Origin: Pseudomonas sp. MN1F | Lineage (GTDB): Bacteria > Pseudomonadota > Gammaproteobacteria > Pseudomonadales > Pseudomonadaceae | Assembly: GCF_009391885.1 (NCBI RefSeq) | Contig: NZ_VZII01000037.1 | Location: forward strand, 247,733 to 311,732 | DNA: 64,000 nucleotides | Reading direction: 5' to 3' | Shown: positions 42,859 through 51,806 of the stretch, in pieces | Numbering within the stretch: position 1 is the first letter of the stretch | Layout of the letters: every line of letters begins with the position of its first letter | The notes under the pieces: model-generated | Database searches by the model: none | What the model was told of the DNA's origin: nothing | The model's input: only the letters and a program-made list of their open reading frames with translations | Program-made: the position numbers and the translations under genes

Positions 42859-44205
42859 ATGACCCACAGCCGTTTTGCCCGAACCGCGGGCTGGCTGGCC
42901 GTGCCGTGCCTGGTTGCGGCCGGCCTGCTGGCCTGGTACGTGACCCGCGAGCCCGCCTCGCCATTCGCTGCCGAACAAACCACGCGCTTCGACCCTGGGC
43001 TGGTAAGCCGGGGTGAGTATGTCGCGCGGCTCAGCGACTGCGTGGCCTGCCACAGCCTGCCCGATGGCAAGCCGTTTGCCGGTGGCCTGCAGATGGCCAC
43101 ACCGCTGGGTGCGATCCACGCCACCAACGTCACCCCCGACCGCGAGACCGGTATCGGCAACTACAGCCTGGCCGATTTCGACCGCGCCGTACGCCATGGC
43201 GTCGCGCCGGGTGGCCGGCGGTTGTACCCGGCCATGCCCTACCCTTCGTATGCCAAGCTCAGCGACGACGATGTAAAGGCGCTGTACGCCTTCTTCATGA
43301 AGGGGGTGCAGCCGGTGCAACAGGCGAACCTGCCCAGCGATATCCCCTGGCCGTTGAACCTGCGCTGGCCCATCGCCTTGTGGAACGGCGTGTTCGCCGC
43401 CGACACGCCTTACGCGGCCAAGACCGGGCAGGACGCGCTGTGGAACCGCGGCGCCTATATCGTCCAGGGGCCTGGCCACTGCGGCAGCTGCCACACGCCA
43501 CGGGGCCTGGCCTTCAACGAGAAGGCTCTGGATGAAGCGGGTACGCCATTCCTCGCCGGTGCCCTGCTCGATGGCTGGTACGCGCCCAGCCTGCGCAATG
43601 ACCACAACACCGGGCTCGGCCGCTGGAGCGAGGCCGAGATCGTCCAGTTCCTCAAGACCGGGCGCAACGCGCATGCCGTGGTGTATGGGTCGATGACCGA
43701 GGCATTCAACAACTCCACGCAGTTCATGAGCGATGACGACCTGGGCGCCATCGCCCGCTACCTCAAGTCGCTGCCCGGTGACCCACAGCGTGACGGTGCG
43801 CCCTGGCAGTACCAGGCCGTTTCCGCAGCCTCGCGCCTGGACAGCCCTGATGCCCACACCTATGTCACCCGCTGCGCCAGTTGCCACGGCCTGGACGGCA
43901 AGGGCCAGGCCGAGTGGATGCCACCGCTGGCCGGTGCCACCTCGGCGTTGGCCAGGGAAAACGCCTCGGCAATCAACATCACCCTCAACGGCTCGCAACG
44001 TATCGTCACCGCCGGCCTGCCGGATGCTTACCGTATGCCGGCGTTCCGCGAGCAACTGTCGGACCAGGAGATCGCTGATGTGCTCAGTTTCGTGCGCAGC
44101 ACCTGGGGCAACACAGGCGGCGCGGTGGATGCGCAAGCGGTCGGCAAGCTGCGCGGGCACACCGACCCGGCCAGCAGCAGCCCGATCATCTTGCATATGC
44201 GCTGA
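42859..44205 (+). CDS. Tri-haem membrane-bound cytochrome c subunit
   Basis: A 448-residue cytochrome with one N-terminal membrane anchor (about 10-25) and three CxxCH haem sites, in DCVACHSLPDG, CGSCHTPRG and CASCHGLDG. This is the architecture of the cytochrome c subunit of alcohol/aldehyde dehydrogenase complexes. It passes electrons from the Mo/FeS subunits to ubiquinone or the terminal oxidase. It is third in the operon, 18 bases after the Mo subunit. Confidence 0.93.
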   Translation: MTHSRFARTAGWLAVPCLVAAGLLAWYVTREPASPFAAEQTTRFDPGLVSRGEYVARLSDCVACHSLPDGKPFAGGLQMATPLGAIHATNVTPDRETGIGNYSLADFDRAVRHGVAPGGRRLYPAMPYPSYAKLSDDDVKALYAFFMKGVQPVQQANLPSDIPWPLNLRWPIALWNGVFAADTPYAAKTGQDALWNRGAYIVQGPGHCGSCHTPRGLAFNEKALDEAGTPFLAGALLDGWYAPSLRNDHNTGLGRWSEAEIVQFLKTGRNAHAVVYGSMTEAFNNSTQFMSDDDLGAIARYLKSLPGDPQRDGAPWQYQAVSAASRLDSPDAHTYVTRCASCHGLDGKGQAEWMPPLAGATSALARENASAINITLNGSQRIVTAGLPDAYRMPAFREQLSDQEIADVLSFVRSTWGNTGGAVDAQAVGKLRGHTDPASSSPIILHMR

Positions 44206-44218
44206 GGAGGCGTGACTT

Positions 44219-45232
44219 ATGGAAAGTATCGACCTGCTGGTGTTGCGCACCGCCCGTGACTGGTTGCTGGCCGGCGAACGCGTGCTGCTGGCCACCGTGG
44301 CCCGCACCTGGGGGTCGTCACCGCGGCCTGTGGGTTCGATGATGGCCCTGCGCGGCGATGGCCGGGTGGTCGGCAGCGTCTCCGGCGGCTGCATCGAGGA
44401 TGACCTGATCCACTGCTATACCACTGCCTATCAGGGCAACGGCATGCCCCAAGGCCTGCCGCAAGTGGTGCGCTACGGCGTCAGCGCCGATGAAGCGCAG
44501 CGCTTCGGCCTGCCCTGTGGTGGCACCCTTGAGCTGATCCTCGAATTCGACCCGGCGCTGGCAAGCCTGGAGCAGCTGCTGCCGCTGCTGGACAGCGGCA
44601 ACCTGGTACGCCGCGAGCTGGACCTGGAGAACGGCCAGGTTCAGCTGACCACCACCCGCGCACCGGAGCAGTTCGGCTTCGATGGCCGCTACATGCTCAA
44701 TACCCTGGGCCCCGGTTATCGCATGCTGCTGATCGGTGCCGGGGTGCTGGCCGAGTACCTGGCGACCATGGCCCTGTTCAATGGCTTCAAGGTGGCGGTC
44801 TGCGACCCGCGCCCTGAATACATGGATGGCTGGAACGTGGCTGGGGTGGAGAAGATCGTCGGCATGCCGGATGACGTGGTGCGCGCGTTCGCCCCGGACC
44901 TGCGCAGCTGCATCGTCGGCCTCAGCCACGACCCCAAGCTGGACGACCTGGCCCTGCTCGAAGCCTTGCACAGCCCGGCGTTCTACATTGGCGTGATCGG
45001 TTCGCGGCGCAATAACCAGTCGCGCCGGGAGCGCCTGATCGAGCATTTCGGGGAAAGCGCGGCCTCGTTGCAGCGCCTGCACGGGCCGATTGGCATCTAT
45101 ATCGGCAGCAAGACACCGGCAGAGATTGCCGTCAGTGTCATGGCCGAGATCCTGGCGACGAAGAACGGCGTCGCTTTGCCGGGGGAGGTCAATGTGAGCG
45201 CGGCCAAGCGGGCGCTGGAGGTTGATGGGTAG
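44219..45232 (+). CDS. XdhC-family molybdenum cofactor insertion protein
   Basis: A 337-residue XdhC/CoxI protein. It has the N-terminal XdhC domain (WGSSPRPVGSMMALRGDGRVVGSVSGGCIEDDLI, with the conserved Cys), a Rossmann segment (MLLIGAGVLAEYLATMALFNGFKVAVCDPRPEY) and the C-terminal GVIGSRRNNQSRRERLIEHFG with IGIYIGSKTPAEIAVSVMAEIL. These proteins sulfurate and insert the Mo cofactor into xanthine-oxidase-family enzymes before export. GAGGAGG lies upstream. It ends the operon. Confidence 0.93.
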   Translation: MESIDLLVLRTARDWLLAGERVLLATVARTWGSSPRPVGSMMALRGDGRVVGSVSGGCIEDDLIHCYTTAYQGNGMPQGLPQVVRYGVSADEAQRFGLPCGGTLELILEFDPALASLEQLLPLLDSGNLVRRELDLENGQVQLTTTRAPEQFGFDGRYMLNTLGPGYRMLLIGAGVLAEYLATMALFNGFKVAVCDPRPEYMDGWNVAGVEKIVGMPDDVVRAFAPDLRSCIVGLSHDPKLDDLALLEALHSPAFYIGVIGSRRNNQSRRERLIEHFGESAASLQRLHGPIGIYIGSKTPAEIAVSVMAEILATKNGVALPGEVNVSAAKRALEVDG

Positions 45233-45289
45233 GCTGGTGGGGTTTGCTTTGAGGTTTTTGGCGCCTGTGAGAGCTTGTGGCAAACACCT

Positions 45290-46105
45290 TCAAGGCTGCC
45301 CCGCTGCCTGCTGCTGCCTCCATAATTCCAGATTCTTTTCAACCAGTTGCTCCGGGATCGGCCCGGCAACCAGCGCTTTCATCTCCTGCGCCAACCGCTC
45401 GCGCAGCTCCGGTCGATTGCACTTCGATTGATGCGACAGCGCCAGGTACAACCCTTCGCTGGACACCGGCGGGTCGAGCACCTTCAGCTGCGTATCCCAA
45501 CCCTGCGTCCGCGCCAGGGCCATGCCGGGATGTAGCTCGTAGATCAGGTAATCATTGCGCCTGAGCAGCAGTTTCTCGAACGCCTGCCTGGCGCTGGGCA
45601 CTGCTTCGAGCTGAAGGTTGGCCTTGGCGTAATCATCGAACTGCTGGCCGTGACTGTTGCTGACCAGCGTCCCGCCGCTGTGCCCCTTGAGGTCCGCCCA
45701 GTCGTGATAGGCAAATGCACCGTCTTGGCGGACCCAGACCACACTACGGGTATGCAGGAACGGCGGGCTGATGAAGTCCATCCGTTGCTGGCGCTCCTGG
45801 GTCAGAAAGTACCCCGCCATCAGGTCGATACGCCCGGTCCGCACCTCCTCCTGAGCCCTTGACCAAGGCCCGCCATACACCACCTTCACCTCCAGCCCAA
45901 GTGCCTTGCCGACTTCCTCGAGCAAGTCGGCATTGGCGCCGATCAATTGCTCAGGGTGGTTCGGGTCACGCCAGAGATACGGTGGGTATTCCGGATTGCC
46001 GGTAGCGGTCAGCTGACCACACAACGGCTCTGCCAGCGCCAGTTCAGGCAGCAGAAGCATGAAGAGCGACAGCAGCAAAGACCGGCAACGACAACGCTCG
46101 ATCAT
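45290..46105 (-). CDS. Periplasmic family-3 solute-binding protein without transporter partners
   Basis: A 271-residue protein with a signal peptide cut after LALA, then CGQLTATGNPEYPPYLWRD and GANADLLEEVGKALGLEVKVVYGGPWSRAQEEVRTGRIDLMAGYFLTQERQQRMDFISPPF, the standard SBP_bac_3 pattern. No ABC permease or ATPase is nearby; instead it follows a diguanylate cyclase gene by 19 bases on the same strand. It may act as a ligand sensor for that enzyme's periplasmic domain rather than in uptake. AGGGGG precedes the ATG at 46105. Confidence 0.85.
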   Translation of the reverse strand: MIERCRCRSLLLSLFMLLLPELALAEPLCGQLTATGNPEYPPYLWRDPNHPEQLIGANADLLEEVGKALGLEVKVVYGGPWSRAQEEVRTGRIDLMAGYFLTQERQQRMDFISPPFLHTRSVVWVRQDGAFAYHDWADLKGHSGGTLVSNSHGQQFDDYAKANLQLEAVPSARQAFEKLLLRRNDYLIYELHPGMALARTQGWDTQLKVLDPPVSSEGLYLALSHQSKCNRPELRERLAQEMKALVAGPIPEQLVEKNLELWRQQQAAGQP

Positions 46106-46124
46106 CGACACCCCCTGGGGCTGA

Positions 46125-47999
46125 TCACTCAGCCGGCTGATACACGCAGACCCGCCCGCGCTGGCGCTTGGCTTGGTACATCGCCTGATCGGCTGCCTTG
46201 ACCAGTGCATCCACCTCGCTGGCATGGGCAGGCGCAAGGGCAAGGCCGATGCTTGGGGTGACGAAGTCGATGCTCAGGCCCCTGACACTGACCGGCTCAC
46301 CCAGCACCTTGAGCAAGCGCTGGGCCAGCGCAGCGGCTGCCTGGAACTCGGTGTTCGGGACTATCACGGTGAACTCGTCGCCTCCCAGGCGATAGGCCTT
46401 GGCCGGTTGACGCAGCGCATTGCACAAGCGCTCGGCCATGCACACCAGCAAAGCATCACCGACGTCATGGCCAAAGCGGTCGTTGACCTGCTTGAAACGG
46501 TCAAGATCAAGAAAGATCAGCGCCAGCGGCAGGGCATCGCCGTGCAGATGCCGGGCAAGGTCCTCATGGAACGCCTTGCGATTGGCCAGCCCGGTCAAGG
46601 CATCCTGATAGGCCAGGTCGAACAGTTGCTGTTGATGAAGCACATGCTCGCTGACGTCGTGCAGGATGCCGCGATAGCCGATCAGGCGCCCAGCTGCGTT
46701 GTGCCGCCTGGATATCTGGGTTTCGAAGTGGCCGATGCTACCGTCGGCGCGCCGCAGCCGAGCCGAGAGCGGTGCCCCGGGCTCGGTCTCGGCGAATGCC
46801 GGTTCCGTGACCGAACTGGCCTGCTGGTCTTCCTGCAGAGAAGCAACGGTGCGCCCGATCACCTCAGCTGCGGGGTAACCGAGCAACCTGCAGAACGCCG
46901 GGTTGACCGACTCGATCCTGGCCTGCTCGTCGAGTTCGAAGTAGCCGTCTTCCATGGCGTCGAGAATCGCCCGGTCGCGTGCTTCGCTCTGCTCCAGGCG
47001 GTCCAGCGCACGGTTCGCTTCACGCGCCAGCTTGCCCAGTTCATCGCGCCCGTCGTCGGTCAGGCGCCGCCCTGCCGCAGCCGGGCCAATGGCCAGAAGC
47101 TCCTGATGCAAGCGCGCAATGCGCCGCAGCAAGGTGACGTCCAGTGCGAGGTAGATCAGCAGCCACGCCAGGCCGATGAGCCCGCCCGTCACGCCGAGGA
47201 ACACATTGAGCTGCTGCTCGCCCTCCAGGTACAGATGGCGCTCACGGGTCAGTTGCAGGCGCAACTGAGGCTCGCCCAGGCTGTCCTGAAACAGCAGGTC
47301 GATACTTTGATGGCGAGCATCGACCACCTGGCGATTGCCGATGCTCATGAGTTCGGCCTGCAGCACGGGCCGCTGCTGCTCGGTGGCCGACGGCAACCAG
47401 GTAAGTTCACCGCCCAGCTGTTGTTGCAGCATGGCGATGCGCTTGCTGTCGAGGAATGTGCCCGCCAGCAGCACACCGCTGGCCCTGTCGCCGCTGCGCG
47501 CGGTATCCACGGCGACCAGAATCAGCGGCACCCTGAGCACGGCCAGCAATTGCGCAGGGGGCGCCACATCCTGAGGCTGCAGCAGCCGCGCCAATTGCTC
47601 GGCGACGCCATCATGCAGCGCCTGCAGGTTCAGCGCTGGGGCCCCGGCCGGGCGCTCCAGCGCTGCCAGGTCCAGAGGCCGCCAGCTCACCCGCTGCTCA
47701 CCGCTGGCGTAATAAAGTATGAAATCGAAACCACTCCTACCGAGCGTGGCGGCATCGAGCGGGAAAGCCGACGGCACCGCCCCCGGAATCGCCTGGGCCC
47801 ATTGCCGCAGGCGGTTGGCATCACGCTCGAAGCTGTTGCCCAGCAAGGCGCGCAGCCGCTCGGCCTCGGCCACCAGCAGCCGCTCGTCCTGCTTGTCCAG
47901 CCGCGCCAGCAGCATGCCCTGGGCCGCGAAGTAGACGAGCGACAACACCAACAGCAGCGGCGGTACGAACAGCCAGAGCAATCTTGTGCGTAACTTCAT
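46125..47999 (-). CDS. Membrane diguanylate cyclase with periplasmic sensor and PAS domain
   Basis: A 624-residue protein: TM1 (about 8-28), a periplasmic CHASE4-like sensor (about 30-262), TM2 (about 265-288), a HAMP-like linker (about 288-340), PAS (about 340-455: RAILDAMEDGYFELDEQARIESVNPAFCRLLGY) and GGDEF (about 465-620, intact RLGGDEF). The inhibitory site position reads RQPA instead of RxxD, so product inhibition is not expected. It should make c-di-GMP in response to a periplasmic or bound signal. GGGGAG precedes the ATG. It lies 30 bases after pqiC and 19 bases before the solute-binding protein, so all may be one unit. Confidence 0.92.
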   Translation of the reverse strand: MKLRTRLLWLFVPPLLLVLSLVYFAAQGMLLARLDKQDERLLVAEAERLRALLGNSFERDANRLRQWAQAIPGAVPSAFPLDAATLGRSGFDFILYYASGEQRVSWRPLDLAALERPAGAPALNLQALHDGVAEQLARLLQPQDVAPPAQLLAVLRVPLILVAVDTARSGDRASGVLLAGTFLDSKRIAMLQQQLGGELTWLPSATEQQRPVLQAELMSIGNRQVVDARHQSIDLLFQDSLGEPQLRLQLTRERHLYLEGEQQLNVFLGVTGGLIGLAWLLIYLALDVTLLRRIARLHQELLAIGPAAAGRRLTDDGRDELGKLAREANRALDRLEQSEARDRAILDAMEDGYFELDEQARIESVNPAFCRLLGYPAAEVIGRTVASLQEDQQASSVTEPAFAETEPGAPLSARLRRADGSIGHFETQISRRHNAAGRLIGYRGILHDVSEHVLHQQQLFDLAYQDALTGLANRKAFHEDLARHLHGDALPLALIFLDLDRFKQVNDRFGHDVGDALLVCMAERLCNALRQPAKAYRLGGDEFTVIVPNTEFQAAAALAQRLLKVLGEPVSVRGLSIDFVTPSIGLALAPAHASEVDALVKAADQAMYQAKRQRGRVCVYQPAE

Positions 48000-48029
48000 G
48001 CGGGCTCCCCATACCCTTGTGCACCCGCA

Positions 48030-48566
48030 TCATGTGGTTGGGCAGGCCCTGCCAGGCGCCGCCGTTGCCCGCACGGCCTCGGCCAGCTTGCGCAGGTTGG
48101 CCTGGTGGGCGTTGACCAGGTTGTTGATGCTGTTGTCGGCGGCGGTCTGCACCGAAGTCCGGCAGGTGATTTCCGGTTCGCCTGGCCGTTTCAGGCGCCA
48201 CAGGGTATCGAGCGAGGCGTATTGCCCAGGCACACTGTCGAAGCGCTGCACATCGACCCGCAACACACTGCTCGAGCCAGACACCGGGCCGCCCAGCATG
48301 TCCTGCAGGGCACTGCGGAATTCATCCACCAGGTTGGCACCCCACCACTCCGTTTCCAGGATGGCCAGGCCGCTGCTGCCCTGGCGCACCACCAGTTGCG
48401 GGCGGTCCACTTGCGGCGGCAGGCTGACCCGGCCCACCTGCACGTGCTGGCTGCCCCCTTGCACCGGCTGGGCCGGTACCAGGGTGTGGTAGTTGTTCGG
48501 GGTACTGCTGCAGCCGCTCAGCCAGATCAGCAGGCTGGCCCCACACAGGTTGCGCACTCGATGCAT
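48030..48566 (-). CDS. pqiC: PqiC outer-membrane lipoprotein
   Basis: A 178-residue lipoprotein (lipobox LSGC) of the DUF330/YmbA family, opening SSTPNNYHTLVPAQP and continuing VQVGRVSLPPQVDRPQLVVRQGSSGLAILETEWWGANLVDEFRSAL. PqiC is the outer-membrane end of the Pqi lipid-transport bridge; it contacts the C-terminal helices of PqiB. It follows pqiB by 28 bases. Confidence 0.9.
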   Translation of the reverse strand: MHRVRNLCGASLLIWLSGCSSTPNNYHTLVPAQPVQGGSQHVQVGRVSLPPQVDRPQLVVRQGSSGLAILETEWWGANLVDEFRSALQDMLGGPVSGSSSVLRVDVQRFDSVPGQYASLDTLWRLKRPGEPEITCRTSVQTAADNSINNLVNAHQANLRKLAEAVRATAAPGRACPTT

Positions 48567-48594
48567 CAGCTGACACTCCTTTGGCCTTTTACTT

Positions 48595-50235
48595 TCAAGG
48601 TCTCAAGTCTTGCGCGCCGGCCGCCTTCGGCCGGCCTTGAATCAGCGACTCGGGGTGGCGCCCCAGGTAGTCGGTCAGGTCGCGCAGCGAACGCGACATG
48701 CGCTCCAGTTCGTCCAGCGTGTCACCCAGCCGTTCGCGCTCGGGCGAGTCGTCGGCAATGGTCGCGTTGGCCGTCTTCAAGGTCTTCTGCATGTCGTCGA
48801 GGGTGGCTTTCACCCCAGGCAGCGTCTGGCTGTTGAACGTCTTGAGGTTGGCGCGCAGGTCACGCAGGGTGCCATCGAGGTTGCTGGCAATGCTCTCCAG
48901 CGGCAACTTGCCGATGCGCTCGACAAAATGCTGCAACTGCTCCTGCAGCATCTCCAGGCTGCCGGGCATCGTAGGAATGACGATAGGGTAGGCCTCCCTG
49001 TCGAACGCAACCTTGGGGGCGTTCGGGTAGAAGTCCAGGGAGATGAACATCTGCCCGGTGATCAGGTTGCCACTGCGCGCCTGCGCCCGCAGGCCATGCT
49101 CGACAAAGGTGCCGATCAGTTGCCGGGCGCCGTTGAGGTCACCCTCGGAGTGCTTGAACACCGCCAGCATCTTCTGATGCACCGGGCCCAGCCGCTGCGG
49201 GTAGATCACCGCATCCACCACCACAGGGAATATCTGCTTCACCGGGTCGTAATCCAGCTTGATCGCCGTGACCCGGCCAAACTCGACGCCCTTGAACTCC
49301 ACCGGGGCACCCACCGACAGGCCGCGCATGGACTGGTCGAAACGCAGCTGCAGGTACTGCCCCTTACCGAAAGGCGGCGCCAGTGCGGCGTCACGGTCGG
49401 CGAACAGTTGAAAGTGCGCCTGGTCTGCGGCTGGCTGGGCATCCGGGCTGAAGTCGGGTGAACCGAATGCCAGCCCACCGACCAGGATGGATGACAGCGA
49501 CTCGGTATCGACCTTCAGACCATTGGCGCCGATCTGCATGTCGACGCCGCTGGCATTCCAGAAACGGGTATCGCCAGTGACGAAGTTGTCGTAGGGCGAC
49601 TGTACGAATATGCCGATATCCACGCCATTGCCATCCTCCTGCAAGGCATAGGACACCACTTCACCCACAGGAATCTTGCGGTAATAGATGGAGGCGCCGA
49701 TATCCAGCGAACCGAGGTCTTCGGCGCTGAGGAGAAAACGCTTGCCCTTCTCGCCATAAGTGATCGCCGGTGGCAGTTCCAGGCCCGTAAAGTTCTTTTC
49801 AGCGCCTTTCGATTCGCCGGCATCGGCGCCGATGAAGCTGCCGGAGAGCAAGGTATCGACCCCGGACACCCCGCCCGCGCCAATCCGCGGGCGTACCACC
49901 CAGAAGCGCGCGCCCTGGGTGGCGAACGAGCGCGCATCATTGGACAACTGCACTTTGACGATGACGCTGTTGTGGTCCTCGGCAAGGTCCACGGTGGTCA
50001 CTTCGCCAATGACCACGCTGCGGTACTTGACCTGCGTCTTGTGCGCCACCAGGCCTTCGCCGGAGCGAAAGGAAATCGAAATCACCGGCCCTTGCTGCAT
50101 CCAGTTGCGCACCACCAGCGATGCCCCCACCAAGATCGCCAGGATCGGCACGATCCACACCAGTGAAACATTCCAGCGCCGGGTGCGTACCTCTGCCTGC
50201 CCGGCCCCATTTCGCGCGTCACTCGCTTGCGCCAT
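48595..50235 (-). CDS. pqiB: PqiB, MCE-domain lipid transport protein
   Basis: A 546-residue periplasm-spanning protein with one N-terminal transmembrane helix (about 20-42) and three MCE domains (near 45-140, 160-225 and 285-390), then a long C-terminal coiled coil (LESIASNLDGTLRDLRANLKTFNSQTLPGVKATLDDMQKTLKTANATI). In E. coli PqiB hexamers form a syringe-like tube carrying lipids between membranes. The start at 50235 is chosen because GGAGG is eight bases upstream; an in-frame ATG six codons earlier lacks one. It overlaps the upstream pqiA end by 17 bases. Confidence 0.93.
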   Translation of the reverse strand: MAQASDARNGAGQAEVRTRRWNVSLVWIVPILAILVGASLVVRNWMQQGPVISISFRSGEGLVAHKTQVKYRSVVIGEVTTVDLAEDHNSVIVKVQLSNDARSFATQGARFWVVRPRIGAGGVSGVDTLLSGSFIGADAGESKGAEKNFTGLELPPAITYGEKGKRFLLSAEDLGSLDIGASIYYRKIPVGEVVSYALQEDGNGVDIGIFVQSPYDNFVTGDTRFWNASGVDMQIGANGLKVDTESLSSILVGGLAFGSPDFSPDAQPAADQAHFQLFADRDAALAPPFGKGQYLQLRFDQSMRGLSVGAPVEFKGVEFGRVTAIKLDYDPVKQIFPVVVDAVIYPQRLGPVHQKMLAVFKHSEGDLNGARQLIGTFVEHGLRAQARSGNLITGQMFISLDFYPNAPKVAFDREAYPIVIPTMPGSLEMLQEQLQHFVERIGKLPLESIASNLDGTLRDLRANLKTFNSQTLPGVKATLDDMQKTLKTANATIADDSPERERLGDTLDELERMSRSLRDLTDYLGRHPESLIQGRPKAAGAQDLRP

Positions 50236-50863
50236 CAGTGCGGCCTCCATCATTGCCAGGGTGATCCCAGATCAAGCGTGGGTCGAAGCTCATTGCCGAA
50301 AACATGGTCAGCACCACGACCATGCCGAAAAACAGGATGCCCGGGCGCGGCTCGATGGTGCCCAGGCCGCGCAGCTGCACCAAGGCGGCCACCAGCGCCA
50401 CGACAATCACATCGAGCATCGACCAGTAACCGATCAACTCGACGCCGCGATACAGTTGCGAGCGCTGCCGGCGTGCCCAGCTCGAACGACGCTGGGCGGT
50501 GAACAGTAGCAGGCCAAGGGAAAAGAACTTGACCGCCGGCACGCCCATGCTGGCGATGAAGATGATCAGGGCGATGTCCCAGGCGCCGTGTTGCCAGAAC
50601 TCCACCACGCCGCCACCAATGGTGCTATCGCTGCCACTGCCGAGCATTTCGGTATGCATGACCGGCAGCAGGTTGGCGGGGACATAGAACACCAGCGCGG
50701 CCACCAGGAAGGCCCAGCCACGGGCGATGGCATTGGTCTTGCGTCGGTGCAACGGCGCGCCGCAGCGCTCGCAGGTGTGCACATGGCTGCCCTGCTCACA
50801 GGCGTGCCCGCAGCCATGGCACAGGCACAGCCCCAGTTCGTCTGCCAGCGCAGGCGTACTCAT
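50219..50863 (-). CDS. pqiA: PqiA, second half-size copy
   Basis: A 214-residue membrane protein with four hydrophobic segments and an N-terminal rubredoxin-like zinc site (CLCHGCGH and CERCGAPLHRR). ARGWAFLVAALVFYVPANLLPVMHTEMLG and GVPAVKFFSLGLLLFTAQRR are the PqiA-family blocks. E. coli PqiA is one chain with two such halves; here the two halves are separate genes with a four-base ATGA overlap. It probably forms the inner-membrane part of the Pqi lipid transporter together with the first copy. Confidence 0.92.
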   Translation of the reverse strand: MSTPALADELGLCLCHGCGHACEQGSHVHTCERCGAPLHRRKTNAIARGWAFLVAALVFYVPANLLPVMHTEMLGSGSDSTIGGGVVEFWQHGAWDIALIIFIASMGVPAVKFFSLGLLLFTAQRRSSWARRQRSQLYRGVELIGYWSMLDVIVVALVAALVQLRGLGTIEPRPGILFFGMVVVLTMFSAMSFDPRLIWDHPGNDGGRTDGASE

Positions 50864-51456
50864 ACCTGCTCCCAGAGGTCGCGGATATCGCGCCCGGCAA
50901 TGTAGATGATCAGCATGCTCAGCGCCGCCAGGGCGACCAGGCCGATGCCCGGTATCACATCGAGCAGGCCCGCCAGCTTGATCACCGCCACCAGTGCGCC
51001 CAACAGGCCGACTTCCAGCATGCTCCAGGGCCGCAGCCCCTCCAGGCAGCGCATGCACATGGCAAAGCCCGGCGCCCGCTGCCCGGCCAGGGCGAAGCTC
51101 AGCACCCAGCAAAGCAAGGCAATCTGCAGTACCGGCGCAAAAATGATGGCCAAGGCCATGACCAGGGCTATGAAGGTAATGCTGCCGCTGCTGAGGATCA
51201 GCACCGAATCCCAGAGCGTTGCAGAGTTGGTCAACCCCTGCATGCCAATGGTCATGACCGGATAGGCATTGGCGAATACCAGCAAAACCGCGCCCGTGAC
51301 ACTTAATGCCAGGCGCTGCTGGATCGTCAAACTTGCATGGCGGTACAGCACGCCGCCACAGCGCACGCACAATGCGCGTTGATGTTTGTGCACCGGCATA
51401 CGCTGATACACCGCGTCGCAGTATTCACAGATGATCAATGCCTGGCTCTGGCTCAT
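50860..51456 (-). CDS. pqiA: PqiA, first half-size copy
   Basis: A 198-residue membrane protein with four hydrophobic segments and an N-terminal zinc ribbon (ICEYCDAVY and CVRCGGVLYRH). SVTGAVLLVFANAYPVMTIGMQG matches the PqiA half-domain, and the zinc-binding lead resembles the N-terminal half of E. coli PqiA. The ATG at 51456 is preferred to one four codons earlier. It heads the run pqiA-pqiA-pqiB-pqiC-cyclase-binding protein. Confidence 0.9.
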   Translation of the reverse strand: MSQSQALIICEYCDAVYQRMPVHKHQRALCVRCGGVLYRHASLTIQQRLALSVTGAVLLVFANAYPVMTIGMQGLTNSATLWDSVLILSSGSITFIALVMALAIIFAPVLQIALLCWVLSFALAGQRAPGFAMCMRCLEGLRPWSMLEVGLLGALVAVIKLAGLLDVIPGIGLVALAALSMLIIYIAGRDIRDLWEQV

Positions 51457-51806
51457 GGTCTTCCCCAAAGGACCGCGTCACTCCATGGCGTCACTCAAAG
51501 CCAATGCTCAATGCACTTGATACATGAAGAGTTGGCATCAGCGCCTGTCAGTAAAGTCGATAAACGGCGGGTGCGCTCGTCTTCGCGGGAAAGGAAAAGC
51601 CTGTTGCGAAAGGTCGGCCCTGGCGGCAGACCCATTTAACGACAAAGCATTTTCTTGCGCAGTTCTGCAACTTGCGCGACAACGCTTTAAAAACATGAGG
51701 TTAACGCGTTACACAAGGCATTAGCGAGCAAGCCATATCCCTGCAGTCGCTTATTTGCCGGTTGCCGCTATCCATTGCGAAGAGCGGCACGCTCAACAAG
51801 TTGCGT
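51457..51806. other. Intergenic region upstream of the pqi genes
   Basis: About 350 bases without a recognisable gene. It should hold the pqi promoter (minus strand) and the 3' end of the small 106-residue gene. The perfect 10-bp palindrome TAACGCGTTA lies at 51702-51711 in an AT-rich stretch. Short frames here lack ribosome sites and recognisable sequence. No terminator was found. Confidence 0.5.

Noticed and set aside
40136..44205. Calling the molybdenum enzyme isoquinoline 1-oxidoreductase outright
   Set aside because: The family is right, but substrate cannot be read, and the separate tri-haem cytochrome points at least as much to an aldehyde oxidoreductase.
40537..44394. A very long open frame on the minus strand opposite the molybdenum hydroxylase and cytochrome genes
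   Set aside because: It mirrors the third-position GC bias of the real plus-strand genes, has no recognisable domain and is rich in His/Arg/Gln/Gly. The plus-strand genes have complete motif sets.
45290..46105. Annotating the solute-binding protein as part of an amino acid ABC transporter
   Set aside because: No permease or ATPase lies within reach; the neighbours are a diguanylate cyclase and the Pqi genes.
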